Shown: one piece after another, positions 12,413 through 23,592 of the stretch
Position numbering within the stretch: the first letter of the stretch is position 1
Layout of the letters: each line of letters begins with the position of its first letter
Translations under genes and position numbers: made by a program
Assembly: GCA_019916065.1 (NCBI GenBank)
Contig: CM034236.1
Location: forward strand, 50,434,690-50,498,689
Source: Vitellaria paradoxa
Taxonomy: Eukaryota; Streptophyta; Magnoliopsida; Ericales; Sapotaceae
Direction of reading: 5' to 3'
DNA: 64,000 nucleotides
Notes under the pieces: generated by a model
Databases searched by the model: none
The model's input: only the letters and a program-made list of their open reading frames with translations
Told to the model about the DNA's origin: nothing

Positions 12413-15400
12413 CTAGCAACTGGAGACATGAATCAAGTTCAAACAATGTTTGAACTTATCTACTGTGAGGGACTTCGTCAACATGTCTGCAGCGTTGTCA
12501 GAAGTGTGAACTTTCTCTAACATTAGTTCACCTGAAGACACCAACTCCCGAATCTTGTGGAACCTTACATCTATGTGTTTGGTTCTTACATGATACACCT
12601 GGTTCTTCGCCAAATGAATGGCACTCTGACTGTCACAGTAAATCTCAACTCCACTTTGCTGTAGACCCAACTCCTTAACTAGTCCAGCATCCCATAATGC
12701 TTCCTTGGCAGCCTCGGCCACTGCCATGTATTCTGCTTCAGTCGTAGAAAGAGCAACAAGAGACTGAACCACGGACCTCCAACAAATAGGCCCTCCTGCC
12801 AGAGTGAAGACATACCCAGTAGTCGACCTCATGTTATCCAAGTCCCCTGCATAGTCTGCATCCACATATCCTACAACTGAAAGCTCTTCTTGTTGTTTGC
12901 TGAACATGATGCCATACCTCGTGGTACCCAGCAAGTATCTGAAGATCCACTTGACTGTACTCCAATGTTGTCTCCCTGGATTAGCCATAAACTTGCTCAC
13001 CACACTAACCGCATGTGCCAAATCTGGTCTGGTACAAACCATCGCATACATAAGGCATCCAACTGCACTGGCATATGGAACTGACTCCATGTCCCTGATC
13101 TCATCTTCGGACTTCGGGCACTGATTTGCAGACAGTCTAAAATGACCCGCCAAAGGTGTGCTCACCGGTTTTGCTTTATCCATGCTAAACCTCTTTAACA
13201 CCTTCTCCACATAAGTTTTCTGAGATAACCACAATCTCCCTGAGCTTCTGTCCCTGTGAATCTCCATTCCAAGAATCTTCTCGGCTGCGCCCAAATCCTT
13301 CATTTCAAATTCCTTGCTCAATAAGGCCTTCAACTTGTTGACTTCAAGGATACTCTTTGCAGAAATCAACATATCATCCACATACAATAGGAGATATATG
13401 AAAGAACCATCATCAAGGCATTTCACATAAATGCAACAATCATACTCACATCGCACGTAGCCAATTCTGATCATGAAAGAGTCAAACTTCTCGTACCACT
13501 GCCGTGGAGACTGCTTTAGCCCATAAAGTGACTTCATCAGTTTGCAGACTAACTGCTCCTTCCCGGGTTGTAAAAACCCCTCCGGCTGCTCCATGTAAAG
13601 ATCTTCTTCAATGTCACCATGAAGAAACGCCGTCTTTACGTCCATCTGTTCCAACTCCATGTCAAAATGAGCTACCAAGGCCAACATCACCCTGATAGAA
13701 GTGTGTCTAACCACTGGGGAAAAAATCTCATCATAGTCAATTCATTTCCTTTGTGAGTAACCTTTCGCTACCAAGCGAGCCTTGAATATTTCACATTTCT
13801 TTTCTGACGCAGCTTCCTTGCGTTTGTACACCCATTTGCATCCTATCGTCCGCTTTCCCTCTGGAAGCTCTACCAACTCCCATGTCTTGTTCTTATGCAG
13901 AGACTCCATCTCCTCCACTATAGCTTGCATCCATTTGTTCTTCTCCTGACTGCTGATAGCCTCCTGAAAAGTAACTGGATCCCCACTACTGGTAACAAGT
14001 GCATAAGAAACTAAATCTTCAAAACCATACCTAGTCGGTGGTTTGATAATGCGTTTGGTCCGCCCTGAAGCTAAACTCTGGTGCTGTTGCTCCTTTGAAC
14101 TGGAAGCTTGCTCTTCCAAACTAAGAGCCTCTAAACTCTGAGTAGAGATGTCCTTAGCCTGATTCTCTACCTCCACCTGCACCACTTGCTTGCTGAAATC
14201 TTTGCATTTTGGCTTTTGCTCCTCTTGTGACTGAGTACTCTTTAACATGGACTTTTCATCAAATACCACGTCTCTGCTGATCACCACTTTGTTTGCCTTA
14301 GGATCCCAGAGTTTATACCCCTTGACCTCTTTCTCATACCCGAGAAAGATACACTGTCGCGACTTTGGGTCAAGCTTGGACCGCTCATCACTAGAAACAT
14401 GCATATATGCAGGACAACCGAAGACTCTCAACCCAGAGTAGTCAACCTCCTTCCCTGTCCACACTTCCTCTGCAACCTTCCCTTCTAGTGTTACCCTTGG
14501 TGATCTATTGATTAAGAAGCAAGCCATACTAACTGCATCTGCCCAGAAGTTCTTTGTAAGCCTAGCATTCAACCTGAGACATCTTGCTCTCTCAACAATT
14601 GTTCGGTTCATCCTTTCCGCTACACCATTCTGCTGCGGTGTCTTGCATACTGTGAAGTGTCTCTTTATTCCTTGTTGCTCACAAAATTGCATGAACTTCT
14701 TCTCCTTGTACTCAATGCCGTTATCTGTCCTCAAACACTTTATCTTCCTCCCAGTTTGGTTCTCCACTTCAACTTTCCACACTTTGAACTTGGCAAACAC
14801 GTCTGACTTGTGCTGCATGAAGTAAACCCAAACTTTCCTGGAGAAGTCGTCAATAAACGTGACGAAATACTGATGTCCCTGCCGTGATGCAACTCTCACT
14901 GGCCCCCAAACATCTGAATAGACATAATCAAGAATGCCTTCTGTCTTGTGCGTAGCTGTCTTGAATTGCACCTTGGTCTGCTTTCCAAGAACACAATACT
15001 TGCAAAAATCAAGCTTACAAGTCTTTATCCCTTTGAGCAAATTCCGCCTGTGTAGCTCTAACATGCCACGTTCCCCCATGTGCCCTAACCACATATGCCA
15101 CAAGACTGTGCTATCAGAATCAGACTCTGCTGCGGTAACTCCATCTACAACTGTACTCCCTAACAGTCTGTAGATATTCCTAGAAACTTTTTGCCCTTTC
15201 ATTACCACCATCACCCCTTTTGAAACTTTCATTGCTCCGCCATCAGATTTAAAACTGAATCCGTTTGAATCTAAGGCACCCAATGAAATAAGATTCTTTC
15301 TAAGATCAGGAATATGTCTCACATCACATAAGGTTCGTACCACACCATCAAACATACGGATTTTGATATTCCCAATCCCAAAAACTTTGCATGAAGCATC

Positions 15401-16375
15401 GTTACCCATTAGAACTGAACCAGAATCCACTAACCTGTAAGTGTCGAACCACGCCCTGTTTGGCGTCACGTGAAAAGAACACGCCGAATCTAGTATCCAA
15501 GAATCCATGAGATGATCTGAACTTAATGAAACTGAAAGCATGTCGCCATCCTCCGAGTCATTCTCTACAACATTTGCAGACTTTGAACCATCTTTATTCT
15601 CGCCGCCCTTATCCTTACTCCACTCTGGGCAATCTCGCTTGTAGTGGCCCTTCTTGCCGCACTTGAAGCATTGAGGATTTTTCTTTTTCCTTGACTTGGA
15701 CCGAGAATTTTTATTCCCATTCGATTCCATTTGTCTGCTCCTTCCTCTATCTTGCTTGTCCTTCACAACCAGACCCTCTCCTTGAGAATTCCCATCACTT
15801 TGCTTCCGCCTTTGTTGAAAATCCAACAAAGCTGTTGTGATTTCCTCATATACAAGAGTCTCTTTACCATAAGTAAGGGTTGTGATCAAGTTCTCAAACA
15901 CTGATGAATCTAGTAGTGAATGCAGTAACATGAGAGTCTTGTCTTCATCCTCGAACTTGACTTCTACCCTCTTCAAATCCCCAATGATTTGATTGAACGC
16001 GTTGATGTGCTGTTCCAGGTCTGAGCCCTCCTCCATCTTCAAGCGATATAGCTTTCGCTTAAGATAGAGCTTGTTCGTAAGAGACTTAGACATGTATCTC
16101 GCTTCGAGTTTCTTCCATACCTCTGCTGGCGAATTCTCCTCAATAACATACTGCATCACGTCATCATCCAGACACAATCTGATTGTAGCCACAGCCCTTT
16201 CCTGAAGTTCAAGCCAATCTGCTTCTTCCATCTTTTCAGGCTTCGTCTTCGCCAATGCTTTTGCCATTCCTTGTTGCACCAATAGATCTTTTAACCTTCT
16301 CTGCCATAATCCAAAATTCCCCGTTCCATTGAACTTGTTGACTTCGAACTTTGCAGACGAAGAGCTTCCTGACAT
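12413..16375 (-). pseudogene. Copia 1 gag-pol polyprotein, one in-frame stop
   Basis: A single reading frame of 1,321 codons runs from ATG 16375 (MSGSSSS, preferred over the upstream in-frame ATG at 16438 because gag homology begins here) to 12413. Order: gag (UBN2-type, about 1-230), CCHC knuckle CFKCGKKGHYKRDC (about 235), protease core WILDSAC (about 290), integrase with HHCC finger and D-D-E core (YSDVWGP, RTDNGIEY, QQNGVAER), RT with FLHGDIEE and YVDDM (about 995), RNase H with DADYAGD and STTEAEYMA. Similarity is to Tnt1-94-type Copia. A TGA at 13742-13744 interrupts the frame just before the RT core, after AKGYSQRK, where the family usually has Gly; GGA to TGA is the simplest explanation. 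No other stop or frameshift is seen. Confidence 0.93.
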
Positions 16376-16400
16376 TATGCCTCGTTGAAGTGAATAGTAC

Positions 16401-16554
16401 CCACTAAGTAAGTTCCCAGGAAAGATTGGAGGGGTCATACTGGTCCCACTTAAAACCCAACCTCCTTGACAGAACTTCCACTAAGTAAGTTCCCAGGAAA
16501 GATTGGAGGGGTCACACTGGTCCCACTTAAAACCCAACCTCCTAGACAGAACTT
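16401..16554 (-). repeat. 77-bp tandem duplication in the Copia 1 leader
   Basis: The block beginning CCACTAAGTAAGTTCCC occurs at 16401 and again at 16478, almost identical over 77 bp. In element orientation it lies between the primer-binding site and the gag start and covers the upstream in-frame ATG. Confidence 0.88.
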
Positions 16555-16598
16555 CCTTAAACTCGTACGTATCCACACCACAAACCAAGGCAACTTGA

Positions 16599-16610
16599 GC
16601 TCTGATACCA
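16599..16610 (-). other. Primer-binding site, Copia element 1
   Basis: Minus strand TGGTATCAGAGC, complementary to the 3' end of initiator methionine tRNA, two bases from the 5' LTR. Confidence 0.9.
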
Positions 16611-16612
16611 AT

Positions 16613-17120
16613 TGTTGTTACGAAAACCTTGGATCACCTTTTGGCAACACTCCTACAAATAATAGCAAACACGAACACAAGAAAAACACACAATAGAAGA
16701 ACACAAGATTTACGTGGTTCGGTAATTTGCCTACGTCCACGGGTACTCAGAGAAGAAAATCCACTATGTGAATAATATTACAATCACACAATATTTCTCT
16801 CACCCAATACCCCAATACACCCCACAAAGCAATTCCCCAAGCAAAACTACAACTCTCACCCCAAAGGAGGAATATAACTAGAGTACAAGCTTGCTACCCA
16901 AAGCTTTGACTGGTGTGTCTTTTCTAAAAAGAAGGACCCTCTATTTATAACCTCACAAGGCCCCCTCTGCCTTTATGAGAAAACCGATGTGGGACAAGAT
17001 TTACAACCTCACAAGACTTCTGCCTTTATGAGAAATCCAATGTGGGATAGGATTTATAACCTCACAAAACTTCTGCCTTTATGAGAAAACCAATGTGAGA
17101 TAGGAGCCAACAAATTAACA
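16613..17120 (-). repeat. 5' LTR of Copia element 1
   Basis: 508 bp, TGTTGTTACG...AATTAACA. It is colinear with the other LTR apart from scattered substitutions and the missing 37-bp or so duplication, and contains the same 53-bp repeats. Confidence 0.93.
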
Positions 17121-17125
17121 CATTC

Positions 17126-17382
17126 CTTTATTTTTTTATTTTTTGCGATTGCAAAAATGTTAGGGAATAAATATTTAAGACGAACCTCTCCTAGCCACTA
17201 ATCATGTTAAAAACTTGACTCTATCCCCCCTACCAACTGTAAAGGAGATGTCTACTGAATTTAGGCCAAACTTTTGGATGTATTTCCATGGACACAGCCT
17301 ATATGATCCCTTGTCTCCTCAGAGACCAAGCCCTTGACCGCCGGGTTGCAATGGAACAACCTTTCCGCTACTCTAAGCCACT
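17126..17382 (-). pseudogene. LINE ORF2 relic, part upstream of the Copia insertion
   Basis: Minus-strand reading gives VGRGDRVKF, then WLGEVRLKYLFPNIFAIA, the conserved post-RT region of plant LINE ORF2. Stop codons are present. It continues directly into VADVF on the other side of the Copia element when one CATTC copy is removed, showing that the two pieces were one sequence. Confidence 0.75.
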
Positions 17383-20139
17383 CTTTTTCTTAGTTAACTC
17401 CTATAAAGATGCTAAATTCCTTCTCAGTTGAAGTGAGATTTGATTTTGAAGTAAACAGAATGCTCACGGCTCTGTAGGTTGGAAATGGTTTGGTGGATAA
17501 TTTGTGGTACGTCTGTTCATGAGAGGAACATTTTGGATTTGAAACTTTAAGAATGGAAATGTTACTATATGTTATTATCATTATATTTTTTTTTTATGGA
17601 TATCAGTTGTGTCAACTGTCAAGAGACTAAAATCCATGGCTGGGCTTCTACTGGATAAACTAATTTCCCCATCTGTGGAGCCGCTGTTGCTTTCTGTAAC
17701 CATCCTCATAACCAACATTTACTCTATTTGTGTTCAAAAGGCGAATGGTATGGATGAAATAGCTGTGATTTCCTCCCACACCCTTCCAGTAACACAAGTG
17801 TAGGGAGAACCAAATTATTGCATTCTCTCTGTCATTCTGTTCCCAACAAATTTGCTTTGGCGGGGAGCCTGGCGAGTGCAGGGTGACACGCGGTTCCTTT
17901 TGCTATCAATATCAGTCTCCATTCTTCTATGGGTGCATTCAAGCTTATAGTTTATTCATTATATCTCATGAAAATATGCTCAGCTTGAAGGATCAACAAC
18001 AGTGGTGGTACGTTATTCAAGGGTCCGTGGCTAGTTGTTGTCTTTGCTGGAATTTCGCATTTTGGACTGTACCTTGCATTATGAATGCCTTTTTGAGTAA
18101 AATATACGTATCCCTTTTCCACTGGTTCAGTATTCATTATTGATCCCCTGAATGTGTTCTTCTTGTCGATTTGATGACTCGGATTGGTCGGTCTGTTCAG
18201 TATTCATTATTGATCCCCTGATGTTCCATATATACTTTTTTTTGTCCTCCAGCGGTCAAATGGCTCAGCTGAGCAATGAATTGAAATTTGAAAGAAACCA
18301 AACAATTCTTCAAGTCTTTTCATGGTTTGTTTATGTTTGCTAGCTGTTTCCATCAGTAATTGAGCAGTCAGTCTTTCCTCTGGATAGTTGGCACACGCTA
18401 GCTACTCTGTATGTTACAGGGGAGGGGAGAACTAACGTTGTGGAAGGGAGAAGACTTGAAAATGAAATTGAGGAAGGTTTATTTACAAAAGAAAAAAAAA
18501 ATAAAGAAAAGAAAAGAAAAAAAAGAAAAAGGATTCAGCGAAGCTCACTTTTGCAAGAAATGGAATTTAGTCACACTTCCCAATGTTTAGTCACATAATA
18601 GGGGTTTATTACTTGTTTCTACAAAATACATCACTTTAAATTTCTTGATTTGAAGATATAGTTTTCAGATAATTCGGCATATAGTCCTAAAAGTTTAATG
18701 TTTGACTAACACATCCCTCAAGTGACTGAAACATTTTGGATATGTAAACATTCTTCATTTTCACAAAATTGACATTACTAGATCCTATTTTCAAACAAAC
18801 AAACATTTTGAATTTCGTTTTCAAGTCCTCCCTTCCGAAGAGGTTATCTTGGTAAACTGTCAACAACTATTCACTCCTTGCACTGAGTGATGACTGTTAG
18901 ATGTCTTGCTTTGCGTTTCACTTTTTGCCAGCTTCACAAACTTCTTGGATGAAAATTACATAGTGAATTCCAAAGTCAATAAGGAGTCTCATGCTGTCCC
19001 TATGGTGATGACGTTCCCCTATATCCACAGGACAACGTTATAGGGTAAGGTACTGTCCTGCATCTATGGTTATCTAATAATCTTGCATGGATACAACTCA
19101 GTCAGAATCTTAAATCTAGGCCACACTTGAAAATTATTGCTCCCAATAATGGATGCCTTGTGGTGCATGTGATATCCAGTGTGTGTGACCTCTATTTGGC
19201 TCTGCTTATCAACTTTCAGTTTGTCTTTTTATCCTTTTTACTCCCTCTTTGAGAAAAACAGTAGCAAAAAATAGTAATGGATCACACAATGACGAGGGAA
19301 AGGTAGATTAACTCCTATGCGGGGAATAAAAATCTCCTCCGGCGTGCTCCTAACGTTCATAGTTTTCTCCCAATACCTGCTTACAAAGAAAACAGTCAAA
19401 AAAGTAAGTCAGGAGGCTAGTTCCTAACCAAGGGCTCTCCGATGATCTAAGCAGTCAAGAAATCAAAGAGTATTTGTAGATAGAGTGTATTTTGTGAATA
19501 ATAGTGAGTATACTTTACTTTGTTACCATTTTGAACTATTTTTAAGTTAAGATAAAGTGAGAGTTAGTAGAATACAAATTTGACCGTAATGTTCTGTTAA
19601 TCTCACTAACTTATTTATTTTTCTAGTAATTACAATAATAGTTTATAGCGCATTTAATGCATGTGAGATTATTTACAGAATGTTAGGTGAGATGTGACAT
19701 ATTTGAGAAGAATCACTGTCACATCATGTTTTTTGTTGTTACAATAAGGAACTAAATTAATTACAATGTTATCTTATAGTTGGAAATGAACCAGAACTAA
19801 ATTAATTACAATATTATCTTATAGTTAGAAATGAACTAGAACTTGAATCTTCCATTCTAGAAGCAAGACTTTGAGGTCAGGAAAATATCCATATGCTCTG
19901 GGACTAAAAATTGAGGTCGGTGCATGAGGCCAATGAATGTGCTCAAGATGACAGCCTCGTGTTGGATTTATTTTTTGTACTAACAAAGAAGATATCAATT
20001 ATTTTTAGACAAGTTTGAGCACAGGTTATTTAAACTCTTGCCTTTTTAGTTCTTTAGAACATTTCAATCTCCTCTTCCCGCTGTGATTTTTGAAACTTCC
20101 TCCCTGTAGTTCTCGCTTGTTTCATCATTTGTGCGATGT
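17383..20139. other. Intergenic region without supported gene
   Basis: Contains a 27-bp direct repeat (TTCAGTATTCATTATTGATC at about 18126 and 18198), an A/G-rich simple tract (18487-18532) and a 45-bp tandem duplication (19749-19838). Short ORFs such as 17609-17803 and 17883-18143 have no recognisable domain. Confidence 0.45.
19749..19838. repeat. 45-bp tandem duplication
   Basis: AACTAAATTAATTACAAT and the following bases recur after 45 bp with three or four substitutions. Confidence 0.8.
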
Positions 20140-20147
20140 TCTGCGCA

Positions 20148-20805
20148 CCAGTGATGGAACCAAAAATTTGTTTACAAGGGGGCCAAATTTTGTTTAAACT
20201 AATTATAGTTTATATTTACTCAAAATACAGGCATGATAAATAAATTATAATCCTAAGTCAAACAAAATTGGAATATTGAGAGAACCATTGCAATGGTAAG
20301 AGAAAATCATATAGAAAAACTAATGATGGCATGCATGAATAGAATTCATAGCCAAAATATGGATAAATAACAAAATGGTCAAACTAAGAAAGATAGAAAA
20401 ATCTTTATATATTTTATCAAATTTGTTTATACATTTTGACAAAACAGTCTGGACATAAATTAAGATCAAAGTCAAATTTCAACACTTATATATAGGTAAT
20501 TTTGCTATTTAAATTTTCAATTAACCTTTTATATGCTTGAAGAATAAGAGAGATGAAAAGAGTTTAAAACTATTTACTAAAATAATTCAAGAAAAAAAAA
20601 ATAAAAGCATAAATGTTTAAATTGTTTGTTGGGCTTGATGGAGAGTAAAAGAAGAAGTTGAACATCTTTGGGGATTTAGGTGCAAAGTTAGAATCACAGA
20701 CTACGAAGTGGGGGCCAATCAATTAAGAAATTATAAACAAAAGTGACAATTTTGTAATTATGGGGGATGCCATGGCCCCTATGGTCCAAGCGTAGTTCCG
20801 TCACT
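20148..20805. mobile_element. Non-autonomous hAT-like element
   Basis: An identical 8-bp direct repeat TCTGCGCA flanks the segment (20140-20147 and 20806-20813), the hAT signature length. The ends are imperfect inverted repeats: (CC)AGTGATGGAAC on the left, AGTGACGGAAC when the right end is reverse-complemented. The interior is AT-rich with no transposase. The left end has two extra bases, so the exact terminus is uncertain. Confidence 0.65.
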
Positions 20806-20813
20806 TCTGCGCA

Positions 20814-22208
20814 CAGGGAGAAAAATGTACTGTATCCAACATAAGGGTTCATTGGTTCCGTTTGGAGCTCTTTCAAATAAAATAAAATCTTATAAAATTT
20901 CACAAATACGAATTACAAGATAATAAAATTTAAAATTTTCACACAGTGCACGAATTACAAGATATATATTTTTATAATTTTATTTTATTTTATACACTTT
21001 TATACAATTTCAAACACACCAAATATTCCATGGGGCTGAATTGTAATCCCTCTACGTACTAAGCTATGTAATTGTAAGCTGCCTCGACCAGCAATAGTCG
21101 CGCATATGCACGTGTGTAGGGCTGCGTAGGTTTTCCCTCAATCCCTTTTAAAACTTAAAAGTCAAGAGTTCGAGTTAGAGGAGACACATCCTCTTTAAGG
21201 TGATAAATTTACAATTACCTTGGGTGTAAGGGATGAAAAGAGAGTCGTAGTCAGACGATCACGATCGTGTTCAAATTGGTTTGAAAACGTTATCCAGTTT
21301 TTTAAACTGTTTAAGTTTAGTTTGTTAATCTTTTGAGCCGAGTTTTGATCGAATTAAAATCAAGTTGTACTGTCAAGCTTAAATTGAGCTCAAATTTAAA
21401 TAAGTTACAAATTTTGTACAAATTTGACTTAATTTAAATAAGCTGAATGCAAACCGACCTTGAGATGTTTAGTTCATTTTAATAGTCCTACATGTGTGAA
21501 GTTGAGAGAGAGAGAGAGCGAGAGAGAGAGAGGGAGGGGGGATGGTCAATGGTGGGGGAGACATTGATCGTCATGTCAAATGTCCCTGGTCTAGTTGACA
21601 CGTTGGAGAACCTTTTAAGTCCACAATAGACAGCTAACTACAGCTTGACGCAGTTTAATAATTGGGCAGGGGCACATGATATTCCACCAACCATCAATGC
21701 AGATACAACTAGTCTAAATTTTGGGTCCGTTTAAGACCTTATCTGCTACCCTACTTTAATTCTGGACCCAATGAAAAAATGATACGTATTATCACACTGA
21801 TGGGTTGAAGTGTAATGATTGATAATCTGTTTAACGATAAGTCAACATTTTAAGGGGACCCTTAGAACTACTTGATTGGAAGAGACGTACCTAAATGAGC
21901 CCATTGTAAGAAAGAAGAGCGAATTACTTCATTATTTTCAAATACCTCATTTATTTATCGCTTCAAATATGTGATTCGGATGAACCTAAAGACAATTTTC
22001 GGGTTTCGTGAGGAGAGGTGAATGCCTTTGCTGTAAATAGGATTGTAAAATAAATTGAGTTATCTGAGACTTGAGTTTGAATCGGTCATGGATAAACTTT
22101 ACTCAAAATATAAACTTATCAAATTTGAACCATAATTAAACTTATTATACTGTTGACCACAACCGGAGTTTATCTTGATAAACTAATACGTGAAAATTAT
22201 AATGTAAA
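20814..22208. other. Intergenic region left of Copia element 2
   Basis: AT-rich; includes a (GA)n microsatellite (21504-21553) and degenerate AAATTTAAATAAG-type repeats (21350-21450). No gene or RNA is supported. Confidence 0.5.
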
Positions 22209-22213
22209 GTATC

Positions 22214-22453
22214 TGTTAGCGTGAGCTGTTAATACCCAATTAGGAGATAATGTAAATAGGAGTTTGTTTCCTATTAGAACTCTTTTTTATAATTAGTTTC
22301 TTTCCTATTAGGGCTATTGTTTCCTATTAGTTTGTTAGGGTTAGCTCCTATATATATATGAGGCAGAATACTTCTTGAATATAAGAGAATGAATGATATA
22401 TAATAGTTTACAGAAATATGCTGAAATTCTCCCAGTTTTGATTCTGGTTGACA
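22214..22453 (+). repeat. 5' LTR of Copia element 2
   Basis: 240 bp, TGTTAGCGTG...GGTTGACA. It contains three copies of TTTCCTATTAG and a TATA-like stretch (CTATATATATATGAGG, about 22348), the probable promoter of the element. Confidence 0.95.
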
Positions 22454-22465
22454 TGGTATCAGAGC
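22454..22465 (+). other. Primer-binding site, Copia element 2
   Basis: TGGTATCAGAGC, complementary to initiator methionine tRNA, directly abutting the 5' LTR. Confidence 0.92.
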
Positions 22466-22551
22466 CACAAACGATCTGAGGCGGCCTGTGTCCTTGGTCT
22501 TCCCTACATTGATCCTGGTATTTGTTTTGCACTCTATTTGTTGCGTGTATC

Positions 22552-23592
22552 ATGGCAGAGACAGGTTCTGGAACTGTCGTCCCACATGGAGGAGCGAATG
22601 TGACCGATTCACTCCTTGAGAATCTCACCTCCAAACTTACTGAGATTCTCACACAACGGACGCCGAGTTCTTCTCTTGTGGAGTCCTCGGCTCCACCGAT
22701 TGCTGTCAAATTGGATGGCAAAAACTATGGCTTGTGGTCACAGGTTGTTGAGATGTACATCTCAGGCAAAGACAAACTGGGCTACATCAACAAGGCTCTT
22801 CCTAAACCGGCTACTGATGATCCGAGTTTCCGGCAGTGGAAGATCAATGATTCTATGGTCAAGGGATGGCTTATTAACTCGATGGATCATGCTTTGATTG
22901 GTAACTTCATCCGATTTTCTACTGCTCAGGAAGTTTGGGACGCTGTTGCAGTAACCTTTTATGATGGCACTGATGCATCACAGATTTATGATCTCAAACG
23001 TCAGATTACCCGGCTGAAACAAGCAGGAGGCCCCATTGAACGATACTACAATGATTTACAAGGCTTATGGCGCGAAGTAGATTTCCGCCGTCCTAATCCC
23101 ATGATTTGTGGAGTCGATATTAATAAGTATAATACCATTATGCAAGAGGATCGGGTGTATCTTTTCCTTGATGGACTTGATGATCGCCTCGACAAAGTTC
23201 GCGCCGATATACTTCAGATGCAGCCTCTTCCATCTTTGGAACAGGCTTATGCCCGCGTCCGTCGTGAAGACATGCGCCAGTCGGTGATGTTGGCTGCACC
23301 CACTGGACAGAATGCTGCTGCTTTGGCTTCTCATGCCCCTCGGTCACGTTCACGTGCCCCGGATGGTAACCCAGAACAGTCCCGTCTACAGCTCATCCCA
23401 CCTGGTCATACGACAGGGGGAGGCCGAGGTAATTCTGGGGGCCGACAAAAGACTATTGCCGTGGGTGGATGCACACATTGTGGGAACTCTAGACACTCAA
23501 CCGAGACTTGTTTTAAGTTGCATGGGTATCCTCCGTGGTGGGAGGAGTTTCAAGCAAAAAAGAAAGCTGGCACTGCTACGGATAAGGGGTAG
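22552..23592 (+). CDS. Copia 2 gag-like protein, ends at in-frame TAG
   Basis: 346 aa from ATG 22552 (MAETGSG); an in-frame ATG at 22522 would add ten residues without similarity. The central part has the Copia gag pattern (KLDGKNYGLWSQ, then VWDAV, LKRQI, YYNDLQGLW). A CCHC knuckle, CTHCGNSRHSTETC, lies near residue 306 and is followed by FKLHGYPPWW, as in many plant Copia proteins. The frame ends at TAG 23590-23592. The next 3.5 kb of pol continues in the same frame, so the stop is either one nonsense mutation or a separator bypassed by readthrough. Confidence 0.9.
   Translation: MAETGSGTVVPHGGANVTDSLLENLTSKLTEILTQRTPSSSLVESSAPPIAVKLDGKNYGLWSQVVEMYISGKDKLGYINKALPKPATDDPSFRQWKINDSMVKGWLINSMDHALIGNFIRFSTAQEVWDAVAVTFYDGTDASQIYDLKRQITRLKQAGGPIERYYNDLQGLWREVDFRRPNPMICGVDINKYNTIMQEDRVYLFLDGLDDRLDKVRADILQMQPLPSLEQAYARVRREDMRQSVMLAAPTGQNAAALASHAPRSRSRAPDGNPEQSRLQLIPPGHTTGGGRGNSGGRQKTIAVGGCTHCGNSRHSTETCFKLHGYPPWWEEFQAKKKAGTATDKG

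Larger units (their letters stand above)
11783..17120 (-). mobile_element. Complete Copia LTR retrotransposon (Tork/Tnt1-type)
   Basis: The element is bounded by LTRs 11783-12325 and 16613-17120, both with TGTTG...TTAACA ends, and by a perfect 5-bp target duplication CATTC (11778-11782 and 17121-17125). Transcription runs on the minus strand. The primer-binding site matches initiator Met tRNA and a purine tract precedes the 3' LTR. The polyprotein order gag-protease-integrase-RT-RNase H is that of Copia. It interrupts a LINE ORF2 relic. LTR differences, including a 37-bp or so duplication in one LTR, suggest it is older than the Copia element at 22 kb. Confidence 0.95.
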
